DNA from: Candidatus Eiseniibacteriota bacterium
GTDB taxonomy: Bacteria > Eisenbacteria > RBG-16-71-46
Direction of reading: 5' to 3'
Length of the DNA stretch: 64,000 bases
Assembly: GCA_016710095.1 (NCBI GenBank)
Contig: JADJLL010000009.1
Span: 71,305-135,304, forward strand
The translations under genes and the position numbers were made by a program. Below, piece after piece: positions 16,849-25,794 of this stretch. The first letter of the stretch is position 1. Each line of letters begins with the position of its first letter. The notes below the pieces were generated by a model that was not told the origin of the DNA, did no database searches, and worked only from the letters and a program-made list of their open reading frames with translations.

Positions 16849-17615
16849 CACGGCTGTTCGAGGACGTCCGCACGATCCGCCGCATGGATCCGGCGGCGCG
16901 CAACGTCGTGGAGATCCTGCTCTGCTATCCCGGGCTCCATGCGCAATGGTTCCACCGGGTCGCGCACGCGCTCTGGCGCCTGCGCGTGCCCGTGCTGCCG
17001 CGTCTCCTCTCGCACCTCGCTCGCTTCCTGACAGGCGTCGAGATCCATCCCGGCGCGACGCTCGGCCGCCGCGTGTTCATCGATCACGGCATGGGCGTCG
17101 TGATCGGTGAGACGGCGGTGGTGGGAGACGATAGCCTGATCTACCAGGGCGTCACGCTCGGCGGCACGAGCCTCTCGCCCGGCAAGCGCCACCCCACGCT
17201 CGAAGCGCACGTCGTCGTGGGCTCGGGTGCGAAGGTGCTCGGCGACATCACGCTCGGCGCCCACACGCGCGTGGGTTCCGGCTCGGTCGTGATCAAGTCG
17301 TGCCCGCCGCACTCCACGGTCGTGGGCATCCCGGGCCGAGTGCTCGAGGAGAAGGCGGCCGACGAACAACGACCCGGCCACGAGCTCGAGCACGGCCGGA
17401 TGCCGGATCCGACGGCACGTGCGATCACGGCGCTGCACGACCAGGTGAACACGCTCGCGCGCGAGATCGCCGAGCTGCGCCAGCGCCCGGTCGAGTTCGT
17501 GCTGCCGCGCGGCAGCACGGCGGCGAGCATCGAGGAGGCGTTCCGCTCGATCCGCGAGTCGGAGGTCGACGCACGCGCGACTGCGGTCGAGCTGATGGAA
17601 GGTGCGGGCATATGA
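16845..17615 (+). CDS. cysE: Serine O-acetyltransferase
   Basis: Predicted 256 aa. It acetylates serine with acetyl-CoA, the first step of cysteine synthesis feeding the neighbouring CysK. The ATG at 16845 overlaps the cysK stop (ATGA), so the two are cotranslated. The N-terminal helical part (AARNVVEILLCYPGLHAQWFHR, split by me from a longer block) precedes a left-handed beta-helix with hexapeptide repeats: GVEIHPGATLGRRVFIDHG, GVVIGETAVVGD, VTLGGTSLSPGKRHPTL and VGSGAKVLGDI, all CysE hallmarks. It is the short form (EpsC type). The C-terminal ~70 residues after VVGIPGRVL are an unusual helical extension with a Gln/Arg/Glu-rich, coiled-coil-like stretch. In other CysE proteins the C-terminal tail binds CysK; the present end (GAGI) ends in Ile, as those tails do. 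Confidence 0.95.
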   Translation: MTRLFEDVRTIRRMDPAARNVVEILLCYPGLHAQWFHRVAHALWRLRVPVLPRLLSHLARFLTGVEIHPGATLGRRVFIDHGMGVVIGETAVVGDDSLIYQGVTLGGTSLSPGKRHPTLEAHVVVGSGAKVLGDITLGAHTRVGSGSVVIKSCPPHSTVVGIPGRVLEEKAADEQRPGHELEHGRMPDPTARAITALHDQVNTLAREIAELRQRPVEFVLPRGSTAASIEEAFRSIRESEVDARATAVELMEGAGI

Positions 17616-17701
17616 ATCAGAGTTGAGGACACGCAAACAGGGCCGTCCGCCGGGGCGAAATCCCGCCGCGAAAGCCGTGTCGGGCGCGGATGCCGGTGCG
17701 T

Positions 17702-17707
17702 TATCAT
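17702..17707 (+). promoter_or_regulatory. Weak candidate -10 (TATCAT) before the 17761 gene
   Basis: TATCAT lies in a locally AT-richer stretch about 50 bases before the ATG at 17761. No -35 match is visible at 16-18 bases. It is listed because the gene is separated from cysE by 145 bases and has its own Shine-Dalgarno, so a separate promoter is expected. Confidence 0.3.
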
Positions 17708-17760
17708 CCGTACCGTTTCCTTACGCATCAGGGCCGTTCACCTTCGCGCAGGAGTTCCCC

Positions 17761-18423
17761 ATGAAGTTTTCGCTTCCCCTGTTGACGCTCGCCCTCGGCG
17801 CCGTGCTCGCCGTGCCCGCGCTCGCGCTGGACCTGCAGAGCCATCCCAACCAGGTGAATCCCACCCGCATCGTGCAGCCGACTTCGGCGTTCTCGGTGCT
17901 CGGATGCGACAACGGTGTGACGTGGGGCGGCTGGTTCCAGTACGCCGACGACCGGCTCGGCAACGTGTTCGACTTCGGCACCGGTGGCGCGCTGAGCAGC
18001 GTCTCGTTCACGCACTACGACTACGGCACGGTCGGCCCCTACAACTACGACATCGAAGTGTGGGATCCGGCGAGCTGCACGCTCGTCTCGGGCAAGTACA
18101 ACCTCGTCGCCGCGAGCAGCGTGTACACGAACACGGTCGAGACCGTGAGCTTCTGCGGCACGGGCATCAACGTGGCCGGCTCGATGTTCGTGGGCATCCG
18201 CGCGAAGACCTGCAACAGCCCGACCGACTGCTACCCGAATCTCGTGTACGACAACCAGCTCTTCGTCGCGTGCCCGGTGATCATCAACGACGCGACCACG
18301 GCTCCGGCCTGCTACGACGTCTCGGCCTACGGCGGACCGTTCCTGCTCCGCACGACCGTGAACGAGTGCAGCACTCCGGCGAACGGCACGACGTGGGGAA
18401 AGCTGAAGTCCATCTACCGTTGA
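17761..18423 (+). CDS. Exported protein of unknown function with C-terminal TWGKLKSIYR motif
   Basis: Predicted 220 aa. ATG at 17761 with AGGAG seven bases upstream; signal peptide MKFSLPLLTLALGAVLAVPALA. The mature part has seven or so cysteines (including VLGCDNGV, PASCTLV, SFCGTG, KTCNSPTDCYPN, VACPV) and aromatic/Gly-rich strands (VTWGGWFQYADD, FTHYDYGTVGPYNYDIEVWD), suggesting a secreted disulfide-bonded beta-sandwich, perhaps lectin or jelly-roll-like. I do not recognise the family. The final ten residues TWGKLKSIYR match the end of the protein at 11372-12190. A strong hairpin follows the stop, so the gene is probably transcribed alone. Confidence 0.8.
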   Translation: MKFSLPLLTLALGAVLAVPALALDLQSHPNQVNPTRIVQPTSAFSVLGCDNGVTWGGWFQYADDRLGNVFDFGTGGALSSVSFTHYDYGTVGPYNYDIEVWDPASCTLVSGKYNLVAASSVYTNTVETVSFCGTGINVAGSMFVGIRAKTCNSPTDCYPNLVYDNQLFVACPVIINDATTAPACYDVSAYGGPFLLRTTVNECSTPANGTTWGKLKSIYR

Positions 18424-18452
18424 TCGGTTCGAACCGGCATCGGTCGGCGTGC

Positions 18453-20327
18453 GTGAGAGGCCCCCTTCGGGGCCTCTCCGCTTTGCTGCCGGCCGTGCTG
18501 TCGCTCGGCTTCGCGCTCGCGCCTGCGCGAGCGGACTGCGCCGCCGCCGTCGTCGAGAAGCTCGTGCTCGTCAGCGTGGACGGACTCGACGCGCGGCCCG
18601 AAGGGCGAGAGGCGCTGCCGGCGCTCTCGGGATTCCTCGCGGCCGGGCACGAACGCTCGCTGCGCTCGCCGCGCGACGCGTTTCCCTCCTGGGTGGAACT
18701 GCTCGCCGGCGCGGACGGCACGCGCACCGGCGTCCGGGACGAGATCTCGGGCGGCTGGTCCTCGGGCGGCCGCTCGCTCGCGACGGCGCTCATCCGTTCC
18801 GGCGTGCGCACGCTCGCGCTGCCCGCCGACCCGCTCGCCCACTCGGAGTCCGGGCTGGCGCAGGGCTTCGAGCGCTACGCCACCGTCTCGCCCGCGCTGG
18901 AAGCCGTCGAACGCGCGGACTCGGCGCTGGCCTGGCTCGAGAGCCCGGGGAAGGCGTTCGTGTGGCTCGCGTTCTCGACCGGCGCGACGACCGACCCGTG
19001 GCGCCGCGCCGACGGCGTGGGCCCCGCGGAAGACGATCGCCGCGCGGCGCGGCTCGCGGAGATCGACCGCGCGCTCGCGCACCTGTTCGCCGCGATCCGC
19101 GAGCGTGCGCCCGGGGATCGCCCGTCCGTCGTGCTCGTCGGTTGCGGACGTCCCGCGGTGCGCGAATCCGGCGAAACGCTCGTGCCGTTCGCGGCGGACT
19201 TCGCGGGTGCCGCGGTGGCGCCCGCGCGGCTCGCGGACGTCGCCGGCGAGATCGCGCGCGCGATGGGCGCGACGCTTCCGCCGGCCGCGCGTGCCCGCGC
19301 AAGTGTGGCTCGCGCCGATTCCCTCGCGCTGCCGGCCTGCGGAAGCGATCTCGCGCGGCGGCTGCTCGACGCGAGCGTGCCGATGCCCGACAGCGTCCGC
19401 ATGGCGGGCTGGGATTCGCTCGCCGCGCGCTGCGGCGGCCGGCGCATCGCACTCGAGCGCGACCTCGCGTGGTCGCGCGCCGGGCGCGAGGTGCCCGCGG
19501 CACGCGGACTCAAGGCGGCCGCGCTCGCCCTGCGCGACGATCCGCGGCCCGCGCTCGCGTACGCGGACCACCTGCTGCGGCACGGTCGTCCCGAACTGGT
19601 CGCCGACGCGCTTTCGCACGTGGACGCGCGCGATCCGTTCGCCGCGCTCGCGTTGTGGCGCGTCTCGCTCGCCGAGGCGACGACGCTCGACTTCGCCGCC
19701 GCCTCGCGCACCGCGAGCCGGGCGGCGGCGCTCGCGGTGACCACGCCCGCGGCGCGGCGATGGCCTGCCCGGCTCGCGGCGATCGCGGTGATCGCGGACT
19801 CCGTCGGCGCGCGGCCGGACGACGGCGCGCTGCGCCTGCGTTTCGGCCGCGCGCTGCAGGATGCCGAACTGTTCGTGCCCGCCTACACGCAGTTCCACGC
19901 CGCGCGCGGCCTGCTCGCGGGGAGCGCGGCGCCGGACGTCGCGCTCGCGGAGTGCCTGCTGAGCCAGGGCCGGGCGCAGCACGCGTGGGCGACGGTGCGG
20001 CGTGCGCTGGAGCTCGCGCCCGAGGATCCCGGCGCGCAGGCGCTCGCGTCCGACGTGCTGCTCGTGCTCGGCCGAACGGCGGAGGCCCGCGCGCAGCTCG
20101 AGACGCTGGCCCGAGCGCCCCGCATGGAGCCGCGGCTCGCGTACAACCTCGCGTGCCTGCGTGCATCGGCGGGCGACACCGCCGCCGCGCTGAGCGCGCT
20201 CGAACGCGCCGTGGACGGCGGCTACGCCGACTTCGACCGGATCGAAAACGATCCGGACCTCACCGTGCTGCGCGGTGAGGTCCGGTTTCGTGCCCTGCTC
20301 GATCGCCGTCCGCGCGATCGGCGCTGA
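18453..20327 (+). CDS. Exported alkaline-phosphatase-fold protein fused to TPR repeats (probably degenerate active site)
   Basis: Predicted 624 aa from GTG 18453, chosen because it gives an Arg-containing n-region and hydrophobic core (MRGPLRGLSALLPAVLSLGF...ARA). Residues ~30-330 resemble the alkaline phosphatase/phosphodiesterase superfamily: LVLVSVDGLD (first metal Asp) and a nucleophile-region 'DAFPSWVELLAG' with Ser in the Thr/Ser position. The usual second metal block 'ADHG' is replaced by LVGCGRPAV, so catalysis is doubtful. The C-terminal ~250 residues are TPR-like (AWATVRRALELAPEDPGAQA, YNLACLRASAGDTAAALSAL) ending 'DFDRIENDPDLTVLRGEVRF', a common TPR-terminal block. It may be a binding or scaffold protein in the periplasm; function unproven. 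TTG 18483 or GTG 18495 are alternative starts. Confidence 0.7.
   Translation: MRGPLRGLSALLPAVLSLGFALAPARADCAAAVVEKLVLVSVDGLDARPEGREALPALSGFLAAGHERSLRSPRDAFPSWVELLAGADGTRTGVRDEISGGWSSGGRSLATALIRSGVRTLALPADPLAHSESGLAQGFERYATVSPALEAVERADSALAWLESPGKAFVWLAFSTGATTDPWRRADGVGPAEDDRRAARLAEIDRALAHLFAAIRERAPGDRPSVVLVGCGRPAVRESGETLVPFAADFAGAAVAPARLADVAGEIARAMGATLPPAARARASVARADSLALPACGSDLARRLLDASVPMPDSVRMAGWDSLAARCGGRRIALERDLAWSRAGREVPAARGLKAAALALRDDPRPALAYADHLLRHGRPELVADALSHVDARDPFAALALWRVSLAEATTLDFAAASRTASRAAALAVTTPAARRWPARLAAIAVIADSVGARPDDGALRLRFGRALQDAELFVPAYTQFHAARGLLAGSAAPDVALAECLLSQGRAQHAWATVRRALELAPEDPGAQALASDVLLVLGRTAEARAQLETLARAPRMEPRLAYNLACLRASAGDTAAALSALERAVDGGYADFDRIENDPDLTVLRGEVRFRALLDRRPRDRR
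18455..18478 (+). terminator. Hairpin terminator after the 17761 gene
   Basis: GAGAGGCCCC (18455-18464) pairs with GGGGCCTCTC (18469-18478) around a CTTC loop, followed by CGCTTTGC. The T tract is short. The hairpin overlaps the likely start of the next gene (GTG 18453). Confidence 0.65.
20253..20285. repeat. Perfect 13-bp inverted repeat inside the 3' end of the 18453 gene
   Basis: CCGGACCTCACCG (20253-20265) and CGGTGAGGTCCGG (20273-20285) with a 7-base loop, followed by TTTCGTG. It lies 40 bases before the stop codon, in coding sequence, between two convergent genes. It could act as a transcription terminator or mRNA 3'-end stabiliser for either strand. Confidence 0.6.
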
Positions 20328-20342
20328 TCGCGACGGCCGCCG

Positions 20343-23300
20343 TCAGGCGGCGGGACGCCGTCCGAAGCGCTTCGCGAACCGGTCGAGGTACGTGTAGAAG
20401 ACCGGCGTCACGTACAGCGTGACGATCTGCGAGAACGCGAGTCCGCCGACGACCGCGAGGCCGAGCGGGCGGCGCGACTCGGCGCCCGCGCCGAAGCCGA
20501 TCGCGATCGGCAGCGTGCCCATGAGCGCGGCCATCGTCGTCATCATGATGGGGCGGAAACGCACGAGACACGCTTCGACGATCGCGTCGGCCGGCGCCTT
20601 GCCTTCCTTGCGCTCGGCGTCGAGCGCGAAGTCGATCATCATGATCGCGTTCTTCTTCACGAGGCCGATGAGCATGATGATGCCGACGAACGCGTAGATG
20701 CTCAGCTCCGTCTTGAAGACGAGCAGCGTGAGCAGCGCGCCGAATCCGGCGAACGGAAGTCCCGAGAGAATCGTGATCGGGTGGATGAAGCTCTCGTACA
20801 GGATGCCGAGCACGATGTAGATGACGAGCACGGCGAGCAGCAGCAGCCACATCAGGCCCTGCTGGCTCGACTGGAACACCTGCGCGGTGCCCGAGAAGTT
20901 CGTGCTGATGCTCGCGGGCAGGACCGCGCGCGCCGTCTTCTCGACGGCCGCGGTGCCGTCGCCGAGCGACACGTTCGGCTTGAGGTTGAACGACACCGTG
21001 ACCGACGGAATCTGCCCCGAGTGGTTCACGGACAGCGGGCCGACCGCGCGCGAGAGCTTCGCGACCGTGCCGAGCGGCACGAGACTGCCGGTCTTCGAGC
21101 GCACGGACAGCAGGCCCAGCGCCGAAGGATCGCGCTGGAACTGCGGCATGAGCTCCATGATCACCCAGTACTGGTCGTTCGGCGTGTAGATGGTGGAGAC
21201 CTGCGACGAGCCGTACGCGGCGTAGAGCGCCTGCTCGATCTGCAGCGCCGTCACGCCGAGCGAAGCGGCGCGGTCGCGGTCGATGTCGACCTGCACCTGC
21301 GGATTGCGGATCTGCAGGTCGCTCGTCACGTCCTGCAGGTGCTCGTCGTCCTGCAGCTTCGACACGAGCGCCGCCGCGGACTCGTACAACGTCGCGAGGT
21401 CGCTGCTCTGCAGCGTGAACTGGTACTGGCTCTTCGAGGGCCGCCCGCCCGTGTTGATGACGGGAGGGTTGATCACGAAGCAGCGGATGCCCGGCACCTT
21501 CGCGAGCTTCGGCTGCAGCTCGCGAATCACCTCGTCGGCCGAGAGCTTGCGCTCGCCGCGCGGCTTGAGGCGCAGGAACATGCGGCCCTGGTTGCTCGAG
21601 CTGACGCCGCCACCGCCGGCCGTGGACATGAAGTCCTGCACGTTCGGGTCGGCCGCGACGATCGCCGCGACGGCCTGCTGGTGCGCCATCATGGATTCGA
21701 ACGACGTGCCCTCGGCCGTCTCGGTCGTCACCTGCAGCTGGCCGGTGTCCTCGTTCGGGATGAAGCCCTTGGGCACGAGCCGGAACAGCACGACGGTGCC
21801 CGCGAGGATCGCGAGCGAGAACAGCAGCATGAGGCGGCGGTGACGCATCGCGGACTTCAGCGTGCGCTCGTAGAAAGCGTACATCGCCTCGTAGCCGGCT
21901 TCGACCGTGCGGTAGAAGCGGCCGTGTTGCGTCGTGTGCTCGGCGCGCAGGAAGCGGCTGCAGAGCATCGGCGTGAGCGTGAGCGACACGAAGCCCGACA
22001 CGAGGATCGCCGCCGAGATCGTGACCGCGAACTCGTGGAAGAGCCGTCCGAGCAGGCCGCCCATCATGAGCACGGGAATGAACACGGCCACGAGCGAGAG
22101 CGTCATCGAGAGGATCGTGAAGCCGATCTCGCGCGAGCCCTCGAGCGCGGCTTCGACCGGCGGCTTGCCCATCTCCATGTGCCGGTGAATGTTCTCGAGC
22201 ATGACGATGGCGTCGTCGACGACGAAGCCGACGGACAGCGTGAGCGCCATGAGCGAGAGGTTGTCGAGGTTGTAGCCGAGCTGGTGCATCACGCCGAACG
22301 TGCCCACGACGGACAGCGGCAGCGCGAGGCTGGGAATCACCGTCGCCGGCAGGTTCTTGAGGAACAGGAAGATCACGAGCACGACGAGCAGGAACGTGAC
22401 GAACAGCGTGTTCTGCACGTCTTCGACGGAGTTCCGGATCGAGATCGAGCGGTCGTAGAGCTTGAACACCTCGACCGACGCGGGCATCTGCGGCTTGAGC
22501 CGATCGAGCAGTTCCTGCACGCGGTCGGCGACCTGCACCGTGTTCGTGCCCGGCTGGCGCTGCACCGCGAGCACGATCGCACGGTCGCCGTGCACCCAGC
22601 TCGCGACGCGGTTGTTCTGCACGTCGTCGATCACCTGCCCAAGGTCGCGCACGCGCACGGGCGAGCCGTCGCGCCACGCGACGACGAGGTTTCCGAAGTC
22701 CTTCGCGTCCGAGAGCTGGCCGTTCGCCTGGATCGTCGCGGTGCGGTTGCGGCCCCACAGGATGCCGGTCGGCAGGTTCACGTTGCCGCTCGAGATCGCG
22801 GCGGAGACTTCGTCGATGCCGATGCCGCGCGCGCGCAGGGCGTGCGGGTCGAGCCGGACGCGCACGGCGTACTTCTGCGAGCCGAACACCTGCACCTGCG
22901 CGACGCCGTTCACCATGCTGATGCGCTGCGCGAGCGTGTTCTCGGCGTACTCGTTCAGCCGGGTGAGGCCGAGCAGGCGGGACGACACCGCGAAGAACAC
23001 GATCGGCGAGTCGGCCGGGTTCACCTTCTGGTACGACGGCGGAATGATGCCGGTCGGGAGGCGGCGCTGCGTCTGCGCGATCGCCGACTGCACGTCCTGC
23101 GCGGCGGCGTCGATGTCGCGATCGAGCGTGAACTGCAGCGTGATGTTCGTGTTGCCCTGGCTCGACGACGACGTCATCACGTCGAGGCCGGGAATCGTGC
23201 TGAACTGCTTTTCGAGCACCGTCGCCACGGCCGACGCCATCGTCTCGGGGCTCGCGCCGGGGAGCGACGCGCTCACCTGGACGACGGGGTAGTCCACGTT

Positions 23301-23414
23301 CGGCAGGTCGCTCACCGGCAGCTGCGTGTAGCCCGCGATGCCGAAGAGCAGGATCGCGATCATGACCAGAGTGGTCGCGATCGGACGCTGGATGAAGAGG
23401 GCGGAGAAGTTCAC
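20343..23414 (-). CDS. RND-family multidrug efflux permease (MdtB/MdtC/AcrB-like)
   Basis: Predicted 1023 aa, the standard HAE-1 RND length. Start GTG at 23414 overlaps the stop of the upstream adaptor gene (GTGA) and gives the canonical N-terminus VNFSALFIQRPIATTLVMIA. Signatures: LPVSDLPNVDYPVVQVSASLPG (porter domain entrance), VDDAIVMLENIHRHMEMGKP (TM4 proton-relay Asp pair), DYPVV, and the repeated TM10 block GLVKKNAIMMIDFAL. It moves drugs, bile-salt-like compounds or lipids from the inner membrane or periplasm outward using protons, together with the adaptor just upstream and an outer-membrane channel not encoded here. Substrate unknown; MdtBC-like sequence suggests broad amphiphile export. 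Confidence 0.95.
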   Translation of the reverse strand: MNFSALFIQRPIATTLVMIAILLFGIAGYTQLPVSDLPNVDYPVVQVSASLPGASPETMASAVATVLEKQFSTIPGLDVMTSSSSQGNTNITLQFTLDRDIDAAAQDVQSAIAQTQRRLPTGIIPPSYQKVNPADSPIVFFAVSSRLLGLTRLNEYAENTLAQRISMVNGVAQVQVFGSQKYAVRVRLDPHALRARGIGIDEVSAAISSGNVNLPTGILWGRNRTATIQANGQLSDAKDFGNLVVAWRDGSPVRVRDLGQVIDDVQNNRVASWVHGDRAIVLAVQRQPGTNTVQVADRVQELLDRLKPQMPASVEVFKLYDRSISIRNSVEDVQNTLFVTFLLVVLVIFLFLKNLPATVIPSLALPLSVVGTFGVMHQLGYNLDNLSLMALTLSVGFVVDDAIVMLENIHRHMEMGKPPVEAALEGSREIGFTILSMTLSLVAVFIPVLMMGGLLGRLFHEFAVTISAAILVSGFVSLTLTPMLCSRFLRAEHTTQHGRFYRTVEAGYEAMYAFYERTLKSAMRHRRLMLLFSLAILAGTVVLFRLVPKGFIPNEDTGQLQVTTETAEGTSFESMMAHQQAVAAIVAADPNVQDFMSTAGGGGVSSSNQGRMFLRLKPRGERKLSADEVIRELQPKLAKVPGIRCFVINPPVINTGGRPSKSQYQFTLQSSDLATLYESAAALVSKLQDDEHLQDVTSDLQIRNPQVQVDIDRDRAASLGVTALQIEQALYAAYGSSQVSTIYTPNDQYWVIMELMPQFQRDPSALGLLSVRSKTGSLVPLGTVAKLSRAVGPLSVNHSGQIPSVTVSFNLKPNVSLGDGTAAVEKTARAVLPASISTNFSGTAQVFQSSQQGLMWLLLLAVLVIYIVLGILYESFIHPITILSGLPFAGFGALLTLLVFKTELSIYAFVGIIMLIGLVKKNAIMMIDFALDAERKEGKAPADAIVEACLVRFRPIMMTTMAALMGTLPIAIGFGAGAESRRPLGLAVVGGLAFSQIVTLYVTPVFYTYLDRFAKRFGRRPAA

Positions 23415-24631
23415 TTCTTCTTCCCGCCGCGTTCGCCGCCCTTGTCCTTTTCGCCGCCTCCGGCGCCCGCGGGGCCGCGCACGACGACCTTGCTGCCGGG
23501 CGCGAGACGGAACTGGCCGTCCGTGATGACCACTTCGCCGGGCTGCAGCCCCTCGGCGATCACCGCGAAGTCGTCGTCCGAGCGCGCGACCTTCACGGGG
23601 CGCGGCGAGGCGGTGGAGTCGGCCTCGAGTACGTAGACGTACGTGCCCTTCTGGCCGGCGCTGACCGCGACCGACGGAATCACGACGACGTCCTTCTGGC
23701 GCTCGAGCTCGAGCCGCACTTCGACGAACGCGCCGGGCCACAGCCGGTCGCCGGAGTTGTCGAAGCGTCCCTTGAGCGCGAACGCTCCGGTCGCGGGATC
23801 GACCGCGTTGTCCACGAACACGAGCCGCCCTTCGAGCTCGGTCGAGTCGCCGGCGGCGAGCCGCGCGAACACGCGCGTGGCCGTCGAGCGGTGGCGGCGC
23901 ACGGATTCGACGTCGGCTTCGGGCAGCGTGAAGCGCACGTCGATCGGCTGCACGCGATTCACGGTGACGAGCGGCTCGCTCGTCGCGGCCTTCACGTAGT
24001 CGCCGACGTGCACCTTCACTTCGCCCGCGCGACCGGCGATGGGGGAGCGGATCGTGGCGTATTCGAGGTCGAGCTTCGCGCGCTGCACGGCCGCGGAGTC
24101 GGCGGCGACCGTCGCGGCGAGCGCTTCGGCGGCCGCCTGCTTCGCGTCGTAGTCCGCCTGCGAGAGCAGCTGCTGCGCGTGCAACTGCGCGGCGCGCGCG
24201 GCTTCGGCTCGCGCGACGGCGGACTGCGCGCGGTCGCGCGCGAGGGCCGCGTTCGTCTGCGCGAGCGTGGCGCGGAACGGCCGCGCGTCGAGCTCGATCA
24301 GCGCCTGGCCCGCCTTCACGTCGTCGCCCTCCTGGAAGGCGATGCGCGTCACCATGCCGCCGACCTGCGAGCCGATGGACGCGCTCTCGATCGGGTCCAC
24401 GGTGCCGGAGGCCAGCAGGTAAACCGGCATGTCGCGGCGTTCGGCGGGCGCGACCGTGACGGAGGATCGCGGGGCGCGCGGCGCGGTCTTCTTGCCGCAG
24501 CCGCCGGCGGTGAGCGCGAGCACGGCGAGCGCGAGCGCGCCGCAGGCGCCGCAGGCGCCGAAGCGTCCACGGCCCGGGACGCGCGGGAGGCGCGGCATCA
24601 TGAGGAGCTTGGGGAGCGTCATGGTGTGCAT
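23411..24631 (-). CDS. Efflux RND periplasmic adaptor (membrane fusion) lipoprotein
   Basis: About 406 aa. It has the HlyD/AcrA layout: beta-barrel and lipoyl halves around a coiled coil. SGTVDPIESASIGSQVGGMV and VKAGQALIELDARPF are the first lipoyl half; a long Ala/Gln helix hairpin follows; LDLEYATIRSPIAGRAGEVK closes the lipoyl domain; LWPGAFVEVRLELE and EGLQPGEVVITDGQF are typical later blocks. A signal peptide ends in a lipobox-like LTAGGC, so it is probably a lipoprotein. The tail is Lys/Gly/Glu-rich (EKDKGGERGGKKK). The start is uncertain: ATG at 24631, 24622, 24601 or 24598 all give a leader; no Shine-Dalgarno decides. Its stop overlaps the permease GTG, so the two are one operon. Confidence 0.93.
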   Translation of the reverse strand: MHTMTLPKLLMMPRLPRVPGRGRFGACGACGALALAVLALTAGGCGKKTAPRAPRSSVTVAPAERRDMPVYLLASGTVDPIESASIGSQVGGMVTRIAFQEGDDVKAGQALIELDARPFRATLAQTNAALARDRAQSAVARAEAARAAQLHAQQLLSQADYDAKQAAAEALAATVAADSAAVQRAKLDLEYATIRSPIAGRAGEVKVHVGDYVKAATSEPLVTVNRVQPIDVRFTLPEADVESVRRHRSTATRVFARLAAGDSTELEGRLVFVDNAVDPATGAFALKGRFDNSGDRLWPGAFVEVRLELERQKDVVVIPSVAVSAGQKGTYVYVLEADSTASPRPVKVARSDDDFAVIAEGLQPGEVVITDGQFRLAPGSKVVVRGPAGAGGGEKDKGGERGGKKK

Positions 24632-24849
24632 TCCGGCAAGAGTGATGAGGAAGAGGGCCGCCGGCCGAAGCCGGGCGTCGCTCATGATAGTGCAGGAGGT
24701 TGCGGCCGGAGTCCGGGACCCGTCAATCGGGCGGGACACCGCGCCCGGAAACTGACATGATGCCGCGCCCCGCGAGGTCCGTTCGCGCACGCCGCGCGAC
24801 GAACGCGGGAACGACCGCCCCCAACGCCGAGCGTCCAGCCGACCCCGTC

Positions 24850-25794
24850 ATGTCCCGACCGCCACTCACACGATTCGCGCTGCTCTCCATGGCCGCCGCG
24901 CTCGCCACCATCGCGCTCAAGGCCGCGGCGTACTTCCTCACCGGGTCGGTGGGGTTGCTCTCGGACGCGCTCGAATCGCTGGTCAATCTCGCCGGCGCGA
25001 TCATGGCGCTCGCGATGCTCGAAGTGGCCGCGCGCCCCGAGGACGACGACCATCCGTACGGCCACGGCAAGGCGGAGTACTTCTCGAGCGGCGTCGAGGG
25101 CACCCTCATCCTGATCGCCGCGGCGAGCATCGCGTGGGCCGCGCTCGACCGCCTGCGCCACCCGCAGCCGCTCGAGTCGGTCGGCGTCGGCCTCGCGGTC
25201 TCGGCGATCGCCGCGCTGCTCAACCTCGTCGTCGGGATCGTGCTGCTGCGCGCCGCGAAGCGTCACGACTCGATCACGCTCGAGGCGAACGCACATCACC
25301 TCATGACCGACGTCTGGACCTCGGTCGGCGTCATCCTCGGTGTCGGCCTCGTGGCCGCGACCCACTGGGCGTGGTTCGACTCCGTCGTCGCGCTCGCCGT
25401 CGCCGCGAACATCGTGTGGACCGGCGTGCGGATCGTGCGCGACTCCGTCTTCGGTCTCATGGACACCGCGCTCGACCGTCCCGAACAGGCGGCGCTGCTC
25501 GCCGCGCTCGAACCCTACCGCGTGAACGGTGTGGACTGGCACGCGCTGCGTTCGCGCCAGTCGGGATCGCGCCGCTTCGTCACGCTGCACGTGCTCGTGC
25601 CCGGCGATTGGACCGTGCACGACGGGCACCAGTTGCTGGAACGCATGGAAGCCGACATCCGGCTCGCCGTACCGAACGCACACGTACTCACGCACCTCGA
25701 GTCCCTGGAAGATCCCGCCTCCTACGACGACATCGGGCTGGATCGACCCTCCGCACCCACCGCCACCGGCAGCCCTTCGAGAACGACGTCATGA
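24850..25794 (+). CDS. Cation diffusion facilitator family transporter
   Basis: Predicted 314 aa from ATG 24850 (upstream in-frame ATGs at 24757/24760 would add a basic, non-conserved tail). Six transmembrane segments in the N-terminal ~200 residues with CDF metal-site motifs: GLLSDALESLVNL (TM2) and HPYGHGKAEYFSS, then ANAHHLMTDVWTSVGVI (TM5 'H...D'). A C-terminal cytoplasmic ferredoxin-like domain follows (VNGVDWHALRSRQSGSRRFV, HVLTHLESLEDP). It exports Zn2+, Fe2+ or other divalent cations in exchange for protons. The stop overlaps the next start (ATGA), placing it in one operon with the S1-domain protein and the symporter, an unusual set. Confidence 0.93.
   Translation: MSRPPLTRFALLSMAAALATIALKAAAYFLTGSVGLLSDALESLVNLAGAIMALAMLEVAARPEDDDHPYGHGKAEYFSSGVEGTLILIAAASIAWAALDRLRHPQPLESVGVGLAVSAIAALLNLVVGIVLLRAAKRHDSITLEANAHHLMTDVWTSVGVILGVGLVAATHWAWFDSVVALAVAANIVWTGVRIVRDSVFGLMDTALDRPEQAALLAALEPYRVNGVDWHALRSRQSGSRRFVTLHVLVPGDWTVHDGHQLLERMEADIRLAVPNAHVLTHLESLEDPASYDDIGLDRPSAPTATGSPSRTTS

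Noticed and set aside
20781..23636. 951-codon open frame antisense to the RND permease
   Set aside because: It is a shadow frame: repetitive Arg/Glu/Val composition, while the minus strand carries a complete RND transporter.
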